Shown in pieces: positions 45,701 through 57,958 of a stretch of DNA of 64,000 bases. The position numbers were made by a program, and so were the translations under genes. Within the stretch, counting starts at the first letter, position 1. The number at the start of each line of letters is the position of its first letter. The DNA is from Chamaecrista fasciculata (taxonomy: Eukaryota > Streptophyta > Magnoliopsida > Fabales > Fabaceae), in assembly GCA_003254925.1 (NCBI GenBank), contig QANZ01048438.1:110406-174405 (forward strand), given 5' to 3'. The notes beneath the pieces were generated by a model, which did not search any database, had not been told where the DNA came from, and worked only from the letters and a program-made list of their open reading frames with translations.

Positions 45701-46939
45701 AAACAGAACATTCATGACAACAAACACCATCCAGAAGCAAGTGTAAGTAATCACACTCTAAAAAAAATAATGTCTTCCCACTCTGTCATTATTAACCATG
45801 GCATTGTTCATCATCAAACTGTATTAGAGAAAAAAAAAATGACTTCACTTCAATACTGCCTATTTTGGTATATTTTTCATTATCAAACTGCCCATATGTT
45901 CATCACTCAATAAAGCTTGATTATTTCTTTGTAGCATGTAATTAGATGCCTCACTATATGACTTTGCTTATTAATCCCCTCTGAATCTGTCAAATTACCT
46001 GTTGTATTTAGTTGCTGCATTTTTCTGCAAATTCATGCAAACTAATTTAGTTGTTAAACCATTTCTGCTAACTAATTTAGCTGCTGCATTTCTGTGTCAA
46101 ATTTCCTTTCAAACCAGCCAATTTCTGTTTTTTTCTGGATAGTTGCTAATTTCCCTGAAATACTCAGTTACATTAGAGCAACTTCTGTTCCTCTCAATTA
46201 CATTTTCATAGAATTCTTTCCCTCTCAAATTAAGTCCATTGTTGCTGTCAAAACCATTTTTTTTTGGAATAATACACTGCTGCTACCAAAATCAGTTTCA
46301 TAACATTTTTTTCCTCTCAAATTAACTTCACTGCTGCTGTCAAAGTCAAAGTTTTTGGTTCAATTCACCGCTGTTGTCAAAACCAGTTTGATGGCATTTT
46401 TTTCCTCTCAAATTAAGTACCCTACTGCTGTCAAAGGCAATTTTGTGAAATGAGACATTTGTGTCAAGTCCATTTTATTCATTTTATCTTCCTCCCATAT
46501 GTAATGAGACTTTTCTTCCCAAATTTCTCTCAATTACATAGATTATATGTTGTGGTTTAGTTATAACTTTTCCTTCTACTTACATAGATTATATGTTGTG
46601 GTTCAGCTATAACTTTTCCTTCTACTGAATCCAAGATTAAATGTCAATTTATATAACTCATTACAACATTTGAGAATGCAAATTAGAGGATACAAATTAA
46701 ATGTTATCTTTCTTTTATAAGATACAAAGTAACTTTTTTTTTTGTAGGATACAAATTCCTTCTGCCTAGAAAGCAACCAAAAAACATCATCTACAATGGT
46801 AGAATGTTCAACACCAATTCCGGGGAAATTAAAAGGATTAATGGATGAAATCAATGATGCATCTTTGGAAGACATTCTAAAGCCACAACTCTCCACATGC
46901 AGGCCAAAGAAGCATATCAAGATTGAAAAAACTGATTAA
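42790..46939 (+). CDS. Uncharacterised four-exon gene in the Helitron (142 aa predicted)
   Basis: I do not recognise this family. Four exons join in phase with GT/AG borders: 42790-42868 (ATG at 42796), 45519-45601, 45662-45742 and 46748-46939 (TAA at 46937). The product is about 142 residues. The start is strongly basic (MEDAKQARQKRRIILLQKR, then AKTRQG). A Gln/Ser/Asn-rich middle follows (DDIKLIQQLQNSSTLSQ; SWQATTTQSHLVEKQN). The tail reads TPIPGKLKGLMDEINDASLE, then DILKPQLSTCRPKKHIKIE. No signal peptide or membrane segment. Intron 1 is 2.65 kb and holds a hAT MITE and a solo LTR. It may be a gene captured by the Helitron, an N-terminal remnant of a Helitron protein, or an unrelated host gene. 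The open frame kept across three junctions argues against pure noise, but no expression evidence is visible. Confidence 0.42.
43694..44045. mobile_element. hAT MITE with exact 8-bp duplication
   Basis: A 352-bp element with ends TAGGGATGGCAA and TTGCCATCCCTA, flanked by exact TATCTATT copies (43686-43693, 44046-44053). Repeated GGATATCCG/CGGATATCC motifs fill the subterminal regions. One N at about 44029. It is inserted in the first intron of the four-exon cargo gene. Confidence 0.92.
44666..45335. mobile_element. Solo LTR of an LTR retrotransposon
   Basis: A 670-bp, comparatively GC-rich block starting TGAAAACTACAAAG and ending GTATATCA, flanked by the exact 5-bp duplication ATTAG (44661-44665 and 45336-45340). 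No second terminal repeat or internal region is present, so it is the usual remnant of recombination between two LTRs. On the - strand it includes the phrase GACTTAAGCATCAG and CAGGGAACCCCCTG seen in several plant retrotransposon LTRs, probably Ty3/gypsy-like (inference). The exact duplication suggests a fairly recent insertion. Confidence 0.82.
46150..46630 (+). repeat. Degenerate and short tandem repeats near the Helitron 3' end
   Basis: CCTCTCAAATTAA(G/C)T and CTGCTGTCAAA phrases recur at irregular spacing of about 100-130 bp between 46195 and 46435. A cleaner tandem pair of about 49 bp follows (TTACATAGATTATATGTTG ... CTTTTCCTTCTAC, near 46534 and 46580). Internal tandem repeats are common in Helitrons. 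Confidence 0.7.
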
Positions 46940-47242
46940 CTTGCAGCTCTCAATAACAACTCCCAACACTTGCCTAACTTTGTGTACAGCTAAAACTAAT
47001 TGGCAAGATCTTTTGAGTATTGCTAATGTCAAACATGTTGCATGACTTTTTGTTACTCTCAAATACTATGATTGCAAAACATATTTCTTATGCTGGATTG
47101 TAATCCTATTAAACAAACTTATACTTAACTTTTATTTATAATATATTTTGTTACTGACATAACTTTCTGCATATAATGAGAAACCTCCAAGACAATTCAA
47201 TAGAAATCAAAAGCCCGTGCAAATGCACGGGCCTCATACTAG

Positions 47243-49807
47243 TTAATTAAAAAGTAGTGATTTGTTTCTTCAGATTTCAGAATAAGTTTACTACTAAAAT
47301 TTATATAATTAAGTATCCCAATATATATAATAAATTTACAATTTGGTACTTAAAAGTTGATGGTTCAATCCTTTAAAAGATTGAAAAACATAATTTAGCC
47401 GGTGAATAAATCAAATTAATAGTATACATGTTAATTATTTTCATGGACTAATGAGTTTACAATTTCATTTTTTAATGGACTAATAAATATATCATTTAGT
47501 TGTTTCAAAAAATGTATATTTTAATATTTTAATGATTATAAATATGGATTTTTTTTCTATATATAGCGTAGGTTCCTTATATATTTTCTTTTCCAAAAAA
47601 CCAAAAGATAAAATATAAGAAGATTAACGAATCGAAAATTACACCAAAAATTTATAGTAGCTAAGAACAAAGTAAAATCTTGAGCGTGCATGCATTCATT
47701 CCCCAAATATACAATAAGATAATTTTTATAATATTTGAAAAAACTAAACAATATAAAGGAGCTAACCTCCACAAGGTTCACCACAATCGATTATATTTTA
47801 GAGGTCTGGTTATAATATAGCAAATAAAATTAAATCACAAGGAAAAACTTTGAGATCCCTAAGTCTCTTATAACTTGAGAAACACCTCAAAGGTTCACCA
47901 CTATGAGTTTTACAAACAAATGAGGCAATACGTTTCCTTATACAAGGCAAAAGAGAGTTCAAATTAAATGAAGAAAATTCCATCTCACAAAGATCATAGC
48001 AATTGATAATGCAAATTAGCACACAGATTTGACAATAATTCTTAGTAGTTTAGAATGCTTGAATAAGAGATGTATATATAACAGTCCATCAAGCTAGGAG
48101 TCCCGTTGAGAGTAAGTGATGATTTCCATCATTATGCAACTTCAACCGTCCAAATTGCAACGATTATGTGTACTTGTTGTCATTCTCTATTAAACTTCAT
48201 TCTTGTCATCTTTAGAAATTGTGTGCGTTGTGAAATGTTGAAGAAGAAATGAAAAGTTTTGCATCAATATTGAGTTTGACATCTAGATTTTTAAGAAGTA
48301 TGACTTTAGATAAATGTGATTAAATGTTATGATTAATTAAATGTGATTAATTAACCCAATTAAGTTAATCCAATTATTTAGTCCAACATATATAATTATC
48401 CTTTTCTATATGTGGTTTTCTGAGTGTTTTGACTCTTTTCACTGTTCAATAAAAGAATGCATTGTACCTTTTGATAAACATAATTAAATAAAACTATATT
48501 AAGCAAGATATAGTGACCTCAAGTATATGATCATTGTGATCTTGTATTTTTCTTTTGTTTGTTAATTATGAAATGAACACAATAAGCACCTCACATGAAG
48601 TTGCAAAATGCATAACTAATTAATAACATGTAGTGTCCTTTGCACATCATTCAACCATATTATATTTCAATAATTATTAGGCATCATAACAAATTATTAA
48701 CAATCTAGCATATCATTAACTTGTATATGTTTCAAAAAACAAATATTTAATTATTTAGTGATCAAAAATCAATACTCGGCAAATTAAGCACTTAGCTTCC
48801 AGTACATTCTATGCTCATATTTATATTAATTAGCATAAATAATACTTTCTTCAGCCAGCTAGCATCTTCTATATCTTATATAGTTATGTACTTATATGTA
48901 AAGTAATGTTTAGCTTAATTTTGATATAATGATGTGGCCAAATAATTAAAAGAATTATTGTTGGTAGGTACATTTTACTCCCTTAGGACATGTCCCAAAA
49001 ACGTATTGTGGATATGATGCATGAACTTGTTGAGCATCTCATTTATTTATTTTATATCTTTTCAGAAAAAAAATTGATAAATAATTAGTTTATATATTTT
49101 TAAATTTTTCGGAAATAATAAAATCATTGAGAAATCTATTGGTAACATTCGAAGCACTTTACTTAAAAGAGTATGAGATATTTTTTAGTGGATAATAAGA
49201 GAGAAAAAACAAGTAGTTAAACTTATATGTGGTTGCGTAATATTCGTACATATATATGTTTGGTAAGAAACATTGTGATCAAATGTGAACTCAAAATGTA
49301 ATATATTGCCAACTTGCAATACGTGTTAAAAATCAATTGTAACTTCGTAAGATAATACCTTTTTAAAATGCTTTGGATAATAAATTATTAATAGACCAAA
49401 AAGATACGCCATGTAAAAATGAAGACCAAGAGGAAATTAGTTTAATTTATAAGTGGTGTAGATAAAAATGAAAGGGGACGAAAAAATAAATAAATATATA
49501 GGGCTTATCCAGATTGATCAATGCATACAATGATTCAAACTTCTATTATTGTTCTTTTTTGTTCGGCCTGAAACATTTATTATGGTTAATTAGTCAAAAT
49601 TGGGTAAAAGGAAAAAAAAAAAAGAAAAAAGAAAAAGACGGATAGGAAAAGTTAACCAAATCAAGTTCACCAATTGCTTTGCTCTAAATAAAAATTTAAG
49701 ATAGCTGTTGCTTCAAAGAAATTTAATTACATTAAAATAGCATACTATCATCAGTTTCTTCATTTTTTTTGTCAAAAAACGTTATAATAAAGAAAGACAC
49801 TCTTAGA
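47243..49807. other. AT-rich intergenic DNA, nothing recognised
   Basis: About 2.5 kb of very AT-rich sequence to the right of the Helitron. Open frames near 47557 and 47810 have no recognisable protein pattern. No bounded repeat seen. Confidence 0.5.
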
Positions 49808-50040
49808 ATTATTGGGTAAGGCGCCAGAGGCATGTTGGAGAGGTTAACAGAGACCCAATCCAAAGGATTATTACACAGGCTTAAATCGTAAGCAGTTTTA
49901 CCCATAATAATTACTCAATTAGGAGGATGCCCACCAAATAAAATTAAGTGGCTTTAAGAGAAATTAAAACTTTTACTACAATGAGGTAAAGATTTTTTGT
50001 CCAAATTTTTAACCACTTGTGCCGCTTAGTTTCTTCTTTC
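49808..50040 (-). mobile_element. tRNA-derived SINE copy, antisense to the one at 39546
   Basis: Read on the - strand: GGCACAAGTGGTTAAA (A box region), a degraded B box region, AAGCCACTTAATTTTATTTGG, then GGGTAAAACTGCTTACG and CATGCCTCTGGCGCCTTACC. The order equals head plus tail of the split copy at 39546-40200, with no interruption. The B box is worn, so this is an old copy. Confidence 0.68.
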
Positions 50041-51252
50041 TAATAATAAATTAATTGTCACTTAATCTTTCGTTCAATTTTTAAAATTATTTAAACTTTT
50101 TTAGCCCCAAAGAAACAATTCTGACCAATATTGTATGTCTGACCGTACTTATACTATTCTGTACCAACTAAATACAAAGCAATAGTTTTTATAATTTTTA
50201 AATTTATTAATATATTGGAATCATAATAAATTTAATATTAAAACAATTAAACAATCATATAAACTTTTTAAAAGGAAGCGAATCAATAAAATGTCATTTT
50301 TAGTGAATTCATGAAACTTAATTATTGATAAAAAAGTTTGCAATTGGTTATTTTATTAGAAATTTAGGATATATATGTAGAAGATTTTCCTACAATCCAA
50401 CCGTATATAATTAAGATAAAAGAAAGATATTGAAATGTCGCCGGCAAAATTAAACTCAACCTTCTGACAAATACATGTTTTTTTTTTTGCTGGCGAACAA
50501 ATATATGTTGTTTTTTCAAATTCAGACATGCCCTTATAAAAAGGAAAAAGTTAGAAAAATAAATAAATGAAAAAAAAAACGTGTTGAGAATGTCTATCGC
50601 ACATCAGTATGGTGGGACCTACTTTTCGACCGTCATGATTATTATCGAGCAACATTTGGAAATATTTTATAATTATTCGCAATTACAGGGGGTAAAAAGT
50701 AAAAACCAAAGACTCAAAGCAACTTTGGAAACAAAAAAAAGAAAAGAAAAAAAACCCGTAATGGTATAAATTCCACGGGGATTATGTAAGACAATTCTGA
50801 TCCAAATTGCACATGAATTTCCTAATACTTCATCCTAATCTTTAATTTGAATCCCCAATTTTATTCTGTATTTATATTTATATACTCTTATTTACATTTA
50901 TTTTCTGCCCTCCGTATTTATTTTGATTTTTTTATTTTTCTTTACCTTCTTCTCTTACACCACATCGGTTTCTTCGATTGGTTGATCTGCTACTCCGGCA
51001 TGTTGGTCTCGATCTTTCTCTTCAACGGCCGATGAGAATCATCTAGAAGAGTGAGCTGAATTCTAGAGTGAATCAGTGAGAAAGAGTAAAAAGGAAATGA
51101 TTGGTTGAATTTCTTGTATGGTTTTGCGTGAAGCAGCTTTGGGGGAAGACGAATAGTTCGAAGTTCGAGTCTGAGATTTTGAGGGCTTTGTTATGAGAGT
51201 TGTTCTTTGCTTGGTTCTGTGATAGTGGCTTTGATTTGTGTGTGGATTTGAT
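50041..51252 (+). promoter_or_regulatory. Upstream region of the PBL27-type kinase gene
   Basis: Becomes less AT-rich after about 50870, with TC-rich sequence (50930-51020) that fits a 5' UTR or leader intron ahead of the ATG at 51253. A transcription start cannot be fixed. Short frames at 50581 and 50847 are not convincing genes. Confidence 0.4.
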
Positions 51253-54200
51253 ATGGGTGGGTGTTTTCCTTGTTTTGGATCATCCAACAAGGAGGACAGT
51301 GGAGTAAAGGAAGTGGTGAAGAAGGATTCTCTTAACGAAGGTTCAATTGCTCAGTCTCATCACGTCAATAGGGTTAGCTCAGGTCAGAACGACTTTTTAG
51401 ACTTACTTTGCCAAATTTTTCCCCCCTTTACTTTTTTATTGGTAGGTTTTGCTCAAATTGTGTTGAATTTTGCATTCTTAACTCGTTTTGTTGGTTTTAT
51501 GATGATATGTTTTGGTTAAAATTATTGGGTGCTTTGATCTGATTCATCTATGATTGTACTTCCACTGCTACTGTTGATGATTTGATGGTCACTGAATGTC
51601 TCTTAACTAAAATTTATTGCACTTTTATTCTTTTTGAGAGGTACATACAAGTAAAGTGGTGGGAGATCTACCCTCGGCTCTGGATTGTAACAAGTGTTTC
51701 ACATTGTTTGATAAGATTTTCCATTAAATTACGATTGCCATATACAAGGCAGACGGATATGCTAATAGCTGCATTTTGAGTAAATGATTTGATACACTGT
51801 GCTTTGCGTCTATATAAAAATTGTGGAATGCATTATCTAGAGATTCGTAAACTTACTTAGATATAAGGTGGAAATTTTACAATCTAGGCATAGTATTTGT
51901 GTTAGTGTACAATTCTGGATTATTCAAATTAATTGAATCAGATTCTTGTGGATGATATGATGTCACCAGCGAAAATCTGAATCGTTGGGTGGTTTATCCC
52001 AAATATGGATGCTAGGTATGCTCTACAATGAAGCAGCATATGGTCACTATACGGCTGCTTAATTTGCAGAGTCAACATTTCATTCTCGACATATTAATTT
52101 TATCTAGTTCATCCAACACCTGTATTTTCCCATTTCTTTACTCCTGTTTTCTTTTTTTATCATCTAAACAGATAAATCAAAATCAAGAAGTGTCTCTGAT
52201 CCAAAGAAGGAACCACCAGTTCCAAAAGATGGACCAACTGCCCACATTGCTGCGCAAACTTTTACATTTCGAGAGCTTGCTGCTGCTACAAAGAATTTTA
52301 GGCCAGAATGTTTATTAGGCGAAGGAGGTTTTGGGCGTGTTTATAAAGGTCGCCTTGAAAGCACAGGGCAAGTAAGTTGAGAGATTTTAAACTTCCCAAA
52401 CTCATCTTATCTCTTTCATGTAAATAACAGTTCGTCATTTTATACTTTTATATTGGGCATAAATCTTTAAATTCTCCTTGGTGGGCTTCCTTCAGCTGCT
52501 ACCCTAATTCTTCCTCTATATCCCTTCTAATCCATGCTGGTGGAATCACGTTCTTTCAGGTAGTTGCTGTAAAACAGCTAGACCGTAATGGCCTTCAGGG
52601 AAATCGAGAGTTTTTGGTGGAGGTTCTCATGCTCAGCCTCTTACATCACCCAAATCTTGTGAACTTAATTGGTTATTGTGCTGATGGGGATCAGCGGCTG
52701 CTTGTATATGAGTTTATGCCATTGGGGTCTTTGGAGGATCATTTACACGGTCAGATTGCATTCCTTTGTTACTTTAACCATTACTGCATGTATCATTGTG
52801 CTTTCAAAAGTTTTATTTTCAATTTTTGTTTTGTCCTAAATGTTAAGTGGAAAAGGATTGAGTTAGAACCATAGAATTAAAAGGCAGTGAGTGAAGAAGA
52901 ATACCATCAGACTTGGTGTTGAATATAGATTTCTGGAGTCTAGACTGATTTACTTTTAAAATACTGCCAGCTAGGGACAGGTCAAAATATGGCGTTGTTA
53001 TGCTTTGTAAATGTAGCGAGCATATAGATTTCTGGTACAAATTTGCTTTGACTGGCTCTCGCTGTCTCTGTTGTTGAAGAAAAGGATCAATGTAAAGGAT
53101 GGTTATTTGCAATTTTGGATTTGTGGGGAATGATAAACTCTGTTATAGGACTTTTATTCATGGCATCCTCTTGGGATTACTCCAAACCATGCACTGCTAT
53201 ATTACAAGATTCACAACTATATTGCTTGGCACTCATCAATTTTGTGAATCATTCAATGTGTAAACTAGTCATGGATATCTTGATTTCTATCAATACGTTG
53301 GATCTTCAACTCCTTTGCCTTACTTCCATGCTTATATCCACCAAGCCTTTGATTGTGTGGGTTAGCATGGCAACATGAGATACAATATTGCCGTAGACAT
53401 AGTGACATAGCGAGATTTGAAGTATCCATATGTAATTCAAAGTGATGCATCATGTTTAATGCTGTGTCTGGTATGTGTCAAACAAGGACAAGTCTCCTTT
53501 TGTGAATTGTTTTTGCACCATAGGATGTGGGGCATTTTGTGTTGTCTCTATCAAGTTGTCCTTTGTGAAATATGTGGCAATTCAAGCATGAATGCATTGA
53601 AGCGGCTGGGAAAGTCCTCAAAGAGTTGGCTTGCAGCTGTATCAGTAAAATCAGTAGCTGGTTCTTCTAGTTTTCCCAATGCAACACCTTATTCAGTCTC
53701 TTTAGGGTCCTCTATGTCTTGACCAGTGACTAAACTTCCATCACATGATACTGCTACAACAATTTAATCACCTGATACACTTTACCATCTGAATTGTTTT
53801 ATAGTCAAGCAATTTAAGACCCTTCTTTTCTTCAGTGATTTCAGATTGTTGATTCACACTCTTCTTTATGTCTCAGTTTTATCTTGTGAAACCTTTCTTG
53901 AAAATCTGCTCATTGATCTTGCTGTTCTAAATTGCTAGTTGGTTGATATGTCTCTTCAGGAACAACCATGGTAATTTTTTAGCTCTTCAGGTTCAATTTG
54001 CCATAACACCTTACCAAACAAGTATAGGATTAATCTACTCAGTTATCCTATCTGCGTGCAAGAAAATAATGAACAACTTAGAATATTCTGATCTATCATT
54101 GTATTGTTCGGCATCCTTAGGTTTTAGTCTGCATTCAAATTTTGTTGGTTCTTTGCTACACCAGGCTGTTTTGAATTCTCTACAGATGGTGCAAGCCTTT

Positions 54201-54981
54201 CCTTTTTTTGGTTTGAATATATTTTGTTCCCATTTTTTTTTTATTGTACACTATTACTATTGTTATATGCTTCAAAACCTCATTCTTGTAGAGCCAATAT
54301 AGGCATATAGCCTTGAAGAGTATGTGCATTGTTCAGAGGAAGTGTGCATAGGGTGACCATTAGTGATAGAAGAATAAGATAAGAGAGTTAATTTGTTCAA
54401 TTCTCCACATAAGCTGCCTTAAGAAGAGACTTGAACCATTTTATCGGCATTGTTGCTTGAACACCCTTACAATTTGTTGCAAGCCTGAAAAGTTTGACAT
54501 TTAACTTACCATGCCGGGAAAGTTTAACTGTTTAGTAGGTGATAGCATTGAGATGCTCCGTGCACAATGTACTGCTTGAAGGTTTTGAACTTGGTACTTT
54601 TTAAGGATGTCTATATTCATTTCTTTCCATATGAAGCTCGGTATCTGTGAAGCACAGATGCTAGCACATGACAAGACACTAACATATGGATACATCAAAC
54701 TTCAAAACATATAAATAACACTACCTTCGTTGATAGTGTGTGTCATTTTAAATCACAGCTTGCTATGTATGTATATTGTATATGCGTCATTTTGATTCTG
54801 ATATTTTAAACTTTCTGCTAGTGATATATGCTTCTAAAGAAAACGCAGCTATTAGGAGAAAAATTATCTCATGAAGATGGGGTTTTCTAGTCTTTATTAT
54901 TTCCTTTCTTCACAGTCATCCATGCCCAAGCAATGTCCAACATGAGTTTAAGTGGCATGCATTTTAACACAGAAATGCACA

Positions 54982-55020
<39 letters not shown>

Positions 55021-57958
55021 ATAAAGACATATCTGTTTGCGTGTCAGCACGTCTTGAGTGTCAATGCATGCAACACACATGAAATAGGTATGTTCAACTA
55101 TCAGTGCTTACATGATTGAACAAAATGCCTAAGAGTGGGGTTGTTTGTCAGTTTAATTAAGTTAACTAATCAAACAAAGGCAATTGAATGACTAAAAGTC
55201 TTATCCAATCAATCTATTGAAACTGGTCACAACCAAATTAATCCAATTCAGTCTTGATCAATATGGATCAATATGGATTATATTGAATGGTTGCTTCTCG
55301 AAATAAAATAAAATATTTTAAAATGAATGATTAGAAATTTATTTGATATGAGCCATGAAAACAGACATTTCTACCAAAAAACTTTGCATCAATAGTTTTT
55401 CAACACAATTTCAAATTTAATCCAACCACAAGCAAGTCAATATTCATATTAAAAACAAAATTGATCAGTATGGATTATATTGTATTTCTTTTTATAATTA
55501 ATATATAACATATAAATATAAATTTTGTAATATTAGGAAATTTTTAATCAGTTGGTTGGTTTGTATTGGATGTCCAACATAGATATACTTTTGTTGAACT
55601 GATTTACGCAGTTTTGCCAAATTCCCATTCAATATATCCAATTGTTAGACTCAATAAACTTGTTCAATTAAAGGATATCTATGTTGGAGAAGCTGAATAT
55701 ATTGAATAGGAATTTTTCGAAATTTTTAGGTATATCTATGTTGAACAAGTTGGATAAATTGAATGGGAAGTTCGCATAAATTACCTGATATTCAAGTTAG
55801 TCCAATTTTAAATTCTAAATTCCCATTCAATATACCCAATCTAATCCAACCGACTAGCCGATTGATCTTTTTCTTGAAAAATAAACAGAAGAAAATGTTT
55901 TATCAAAAAGAAAAAAAAAACCTTCTGAGGAGATTTTTTTGGAAAGACAAAGAAGCTCTAGAATATATCTTATATATATATATATATATATACACATTAA
56001 ATAAACAACAGACTTTCTGTTAATGTTATGTATGGATTCTGTGAACTCTAGAATGCAAAACATACAATTTAGAGATGCACTTTGAGGTGTAGAATGTTAC
56101 CTGGCAACCCTTCATTGAAGAGAGAAATGTGAGAGTTGTACATAAAAACTTTGTATCTACTCATCAGCTGTACTATGTGCTGCTAATTCTTGAGCAGTGT
56201 ATAATCAATAGACAGTAGGAAGACAAGTCCAAGCAATGCATGGGAGAGCCTTCAATATATACTAATTTAGGAGATAAGTTTATATTTGGCAACAAGCTTA
56301 ATGATGCAGAGTTATAAGTATTACCAAGGGTGTCTCTGATAAATTGATACTAACAAAAAAAACTATAAGCACAAAATCTTGTAACTTTCGTTAATGTGAG
56401 ATGTGAATCAAATAGATAATTAAATAAATGCTAATCCTTTTAATTTCCAAAACATATTGTACATTAATGTAAGACATGCACAGTATCACAGGGTATAACC
56501 TGATTCATAAATATGAAACTTTATGAGCATTAGATCAGTGCTCTTTAAAGCTTGATAGCTGGCTGATGACTGGTCTAATACTTGCTGGTTTATGTTTCTG
56601 AGCATCTTATTATGATGTGAATTGTACATGAAAGACAGATCCTTATGATGAATTCATAATTAGAAGCTCTTAGAAGTCAACAATTATAATTTTGTAGTTT
56701 CACTTAACAAATGACGCTGATTATTCTTATATTTGTTATAAAAATGAAGTTAACCCGTATAGGGTTTAAGCCAAATAGTATATGGAAAATTCTTACGGAG
56801 ACTCCTTTCAGATCTTCCTCCTGACAAGGAGCCCCTGGATTGGAACACAAGGATGAAAATAGCAGCTGGAGCAGCGAAAGGGTTGGAATATTTGCATGAC
56901 AAAGCAAACCCCCCTGTAATTTATAGAGACTTAAAATCATCCAACATCCTCCTGGATGAGGGTTTTCATCCAAAGTTATCGGATTTTGGGCTTGCAAAAC
57001 TTGGTCCTGTTGGTGATAAAACTCATGTATCCACACGAGTGATGGGAACATATGGTTATTGTGCCCCAGAATATGCTATGACTGGCCAACTAACGCTGAA
57101 GTCTGATGTCTACAGTTTTGGAGTTGTCTTCCTGGAACTTATCACTGGGCGCAAGGCTATTGATAATACACGTGCACCTGGAGAGCATAATCTTGTTGCA
57201 TGGGTAAGCATCTAACACAGTCGTATTTGTGTTACTTCTAAAACTATGGGCATGCACCATTAAACAAAAATTTGGATCTCAACCTTTCAACCAGTTACGA
57301 ATTTAACATAAACAAATTTTGCCTGTCTTCCTTTCTCTTGGTAAATGGAACTTTACAGGCAAGACCCCTTTTCAAAGACCGTAGGAAGTTTCCCAAAATG
57401 GCTGATCCTCTACTTCAAGGTCGTTATCCTATGAGAGGACTTTACCAAGCACTTGCAGTTGCAGCTATGTGTTTGCAGGAACAAGCAGCTACAAGGCCTC
57501 TTATTGGAGATGTTGTGACTGCTCTCACATACTTGGCCTCACAGACTTACGACCCAAATGCAGCTAGTCAGAGTAATAGAGTTGGTCCATCAACCCCTAG
57601 GAACAGGGAGGATAGAAGGAACATGGAAGATAGCTTGGACAGCCCCGGCCGTGGACGCCATCATGGCTCTCCTTCTACCCATAAAAATTCGCCCGATTAC
57701 AGGAAGAGAGAGAGCAGGGATTCAAATGGTGGGACGGACATAGGTGGCAGTTCAGGGAGAAGATGGGGTTTAGATGATGTAGAAAGGCAAGAATCTCAAA
57801 GAGACAGCCCTGTAAATACTGGAAGAGCTAGGGAAACTCCAAGAAACCGAGACCTAGACAGAGAACGTGCAGTTGCAGAAGCAAAAGTGTGGGGAGAGAA
57901 TTGGAGAGAGAAGAAACGGGCAAATGCAATGGGTAGCTTTGATGCTACAAATGAGTGA
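51253..57958 (+). CDS. PBL27: Receptor-like cytoplasmic kinase, RLCK-VII, PBL27 type
   Basis: Five coding exons in phase give 503 residues: 51253-51382, 52172-52371, 52560-52749, 56812-57203, 57359-57958. The N-terminus [11 protein letters not shown] has Gly2 for myristoylation and Cys4/Cys7 for palmitoylation, so plasma-membrane anchoring is expected. The kinase domain (about residues 85-365) shows [60 protein letters not shown] and [11 protein letters not shown], so all catalytic residues are present. The C-terminal ~120 residues are Ser/Arg-rich and end [20 protein letters not shown], the PBL27 signature. In Arabidopsis PBL27 links the chitin receptor CERK1 to a MAP-kinase cascade and anion channel in immunity. 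The third intron is unusually long (4.06 kb). Confidence 0.96.
52750..56811 (+). other. 4-kb third intron of the PBL27-type gene
   Basis: Contains no coding exon that would fit the kinase. It holds an (AC)n microsatellite at about 54983-55017 and an AT repeat near 55970-55990. An inverted-repeat patch at about 55560-55790 (TCCAACATAGATATAC against GTATATCTATGTTGAAC) looks like an old MITE. Numerous small open frames (for example 53417, 53943) have no family resemblance. Confidence 0.7.

Larger units (their letters stand above)
40955..47242 (+). mobile_element. Large Helitron with captured exon and a four-exon cargo gene
   Basis: The 3' end is clear: an 8-bp-stem hairpin GCCCGTGC/AAAT/GCACGGGC at 47213-47232, six bases, then CTAG at 47239-47242 and a host T. 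This is the canonical Helitron terminus. The 5' end is less sure; the best candidate is TCTTTCTCTATTAATTAAA at 40955, after an A. Within lie a ClpC exon fragment (41340-41453), a coherent four-exon frame (42790-46939), short tandem repeats, a hAT MITE (43694-44045) and a solo LTR (44666-45335). I see no Rep or helicase domain, so the element is non-autonomous. If the 5' end is wrong, the cargo could be local host DNA. Confidence 0.62.

Noticed and set aside
53417-54302. Several 90-120-codon frames in the PBL27 intron
   Set aside because: They have no codon bias or family resemblance, and the exons on both sides join in phase without them.
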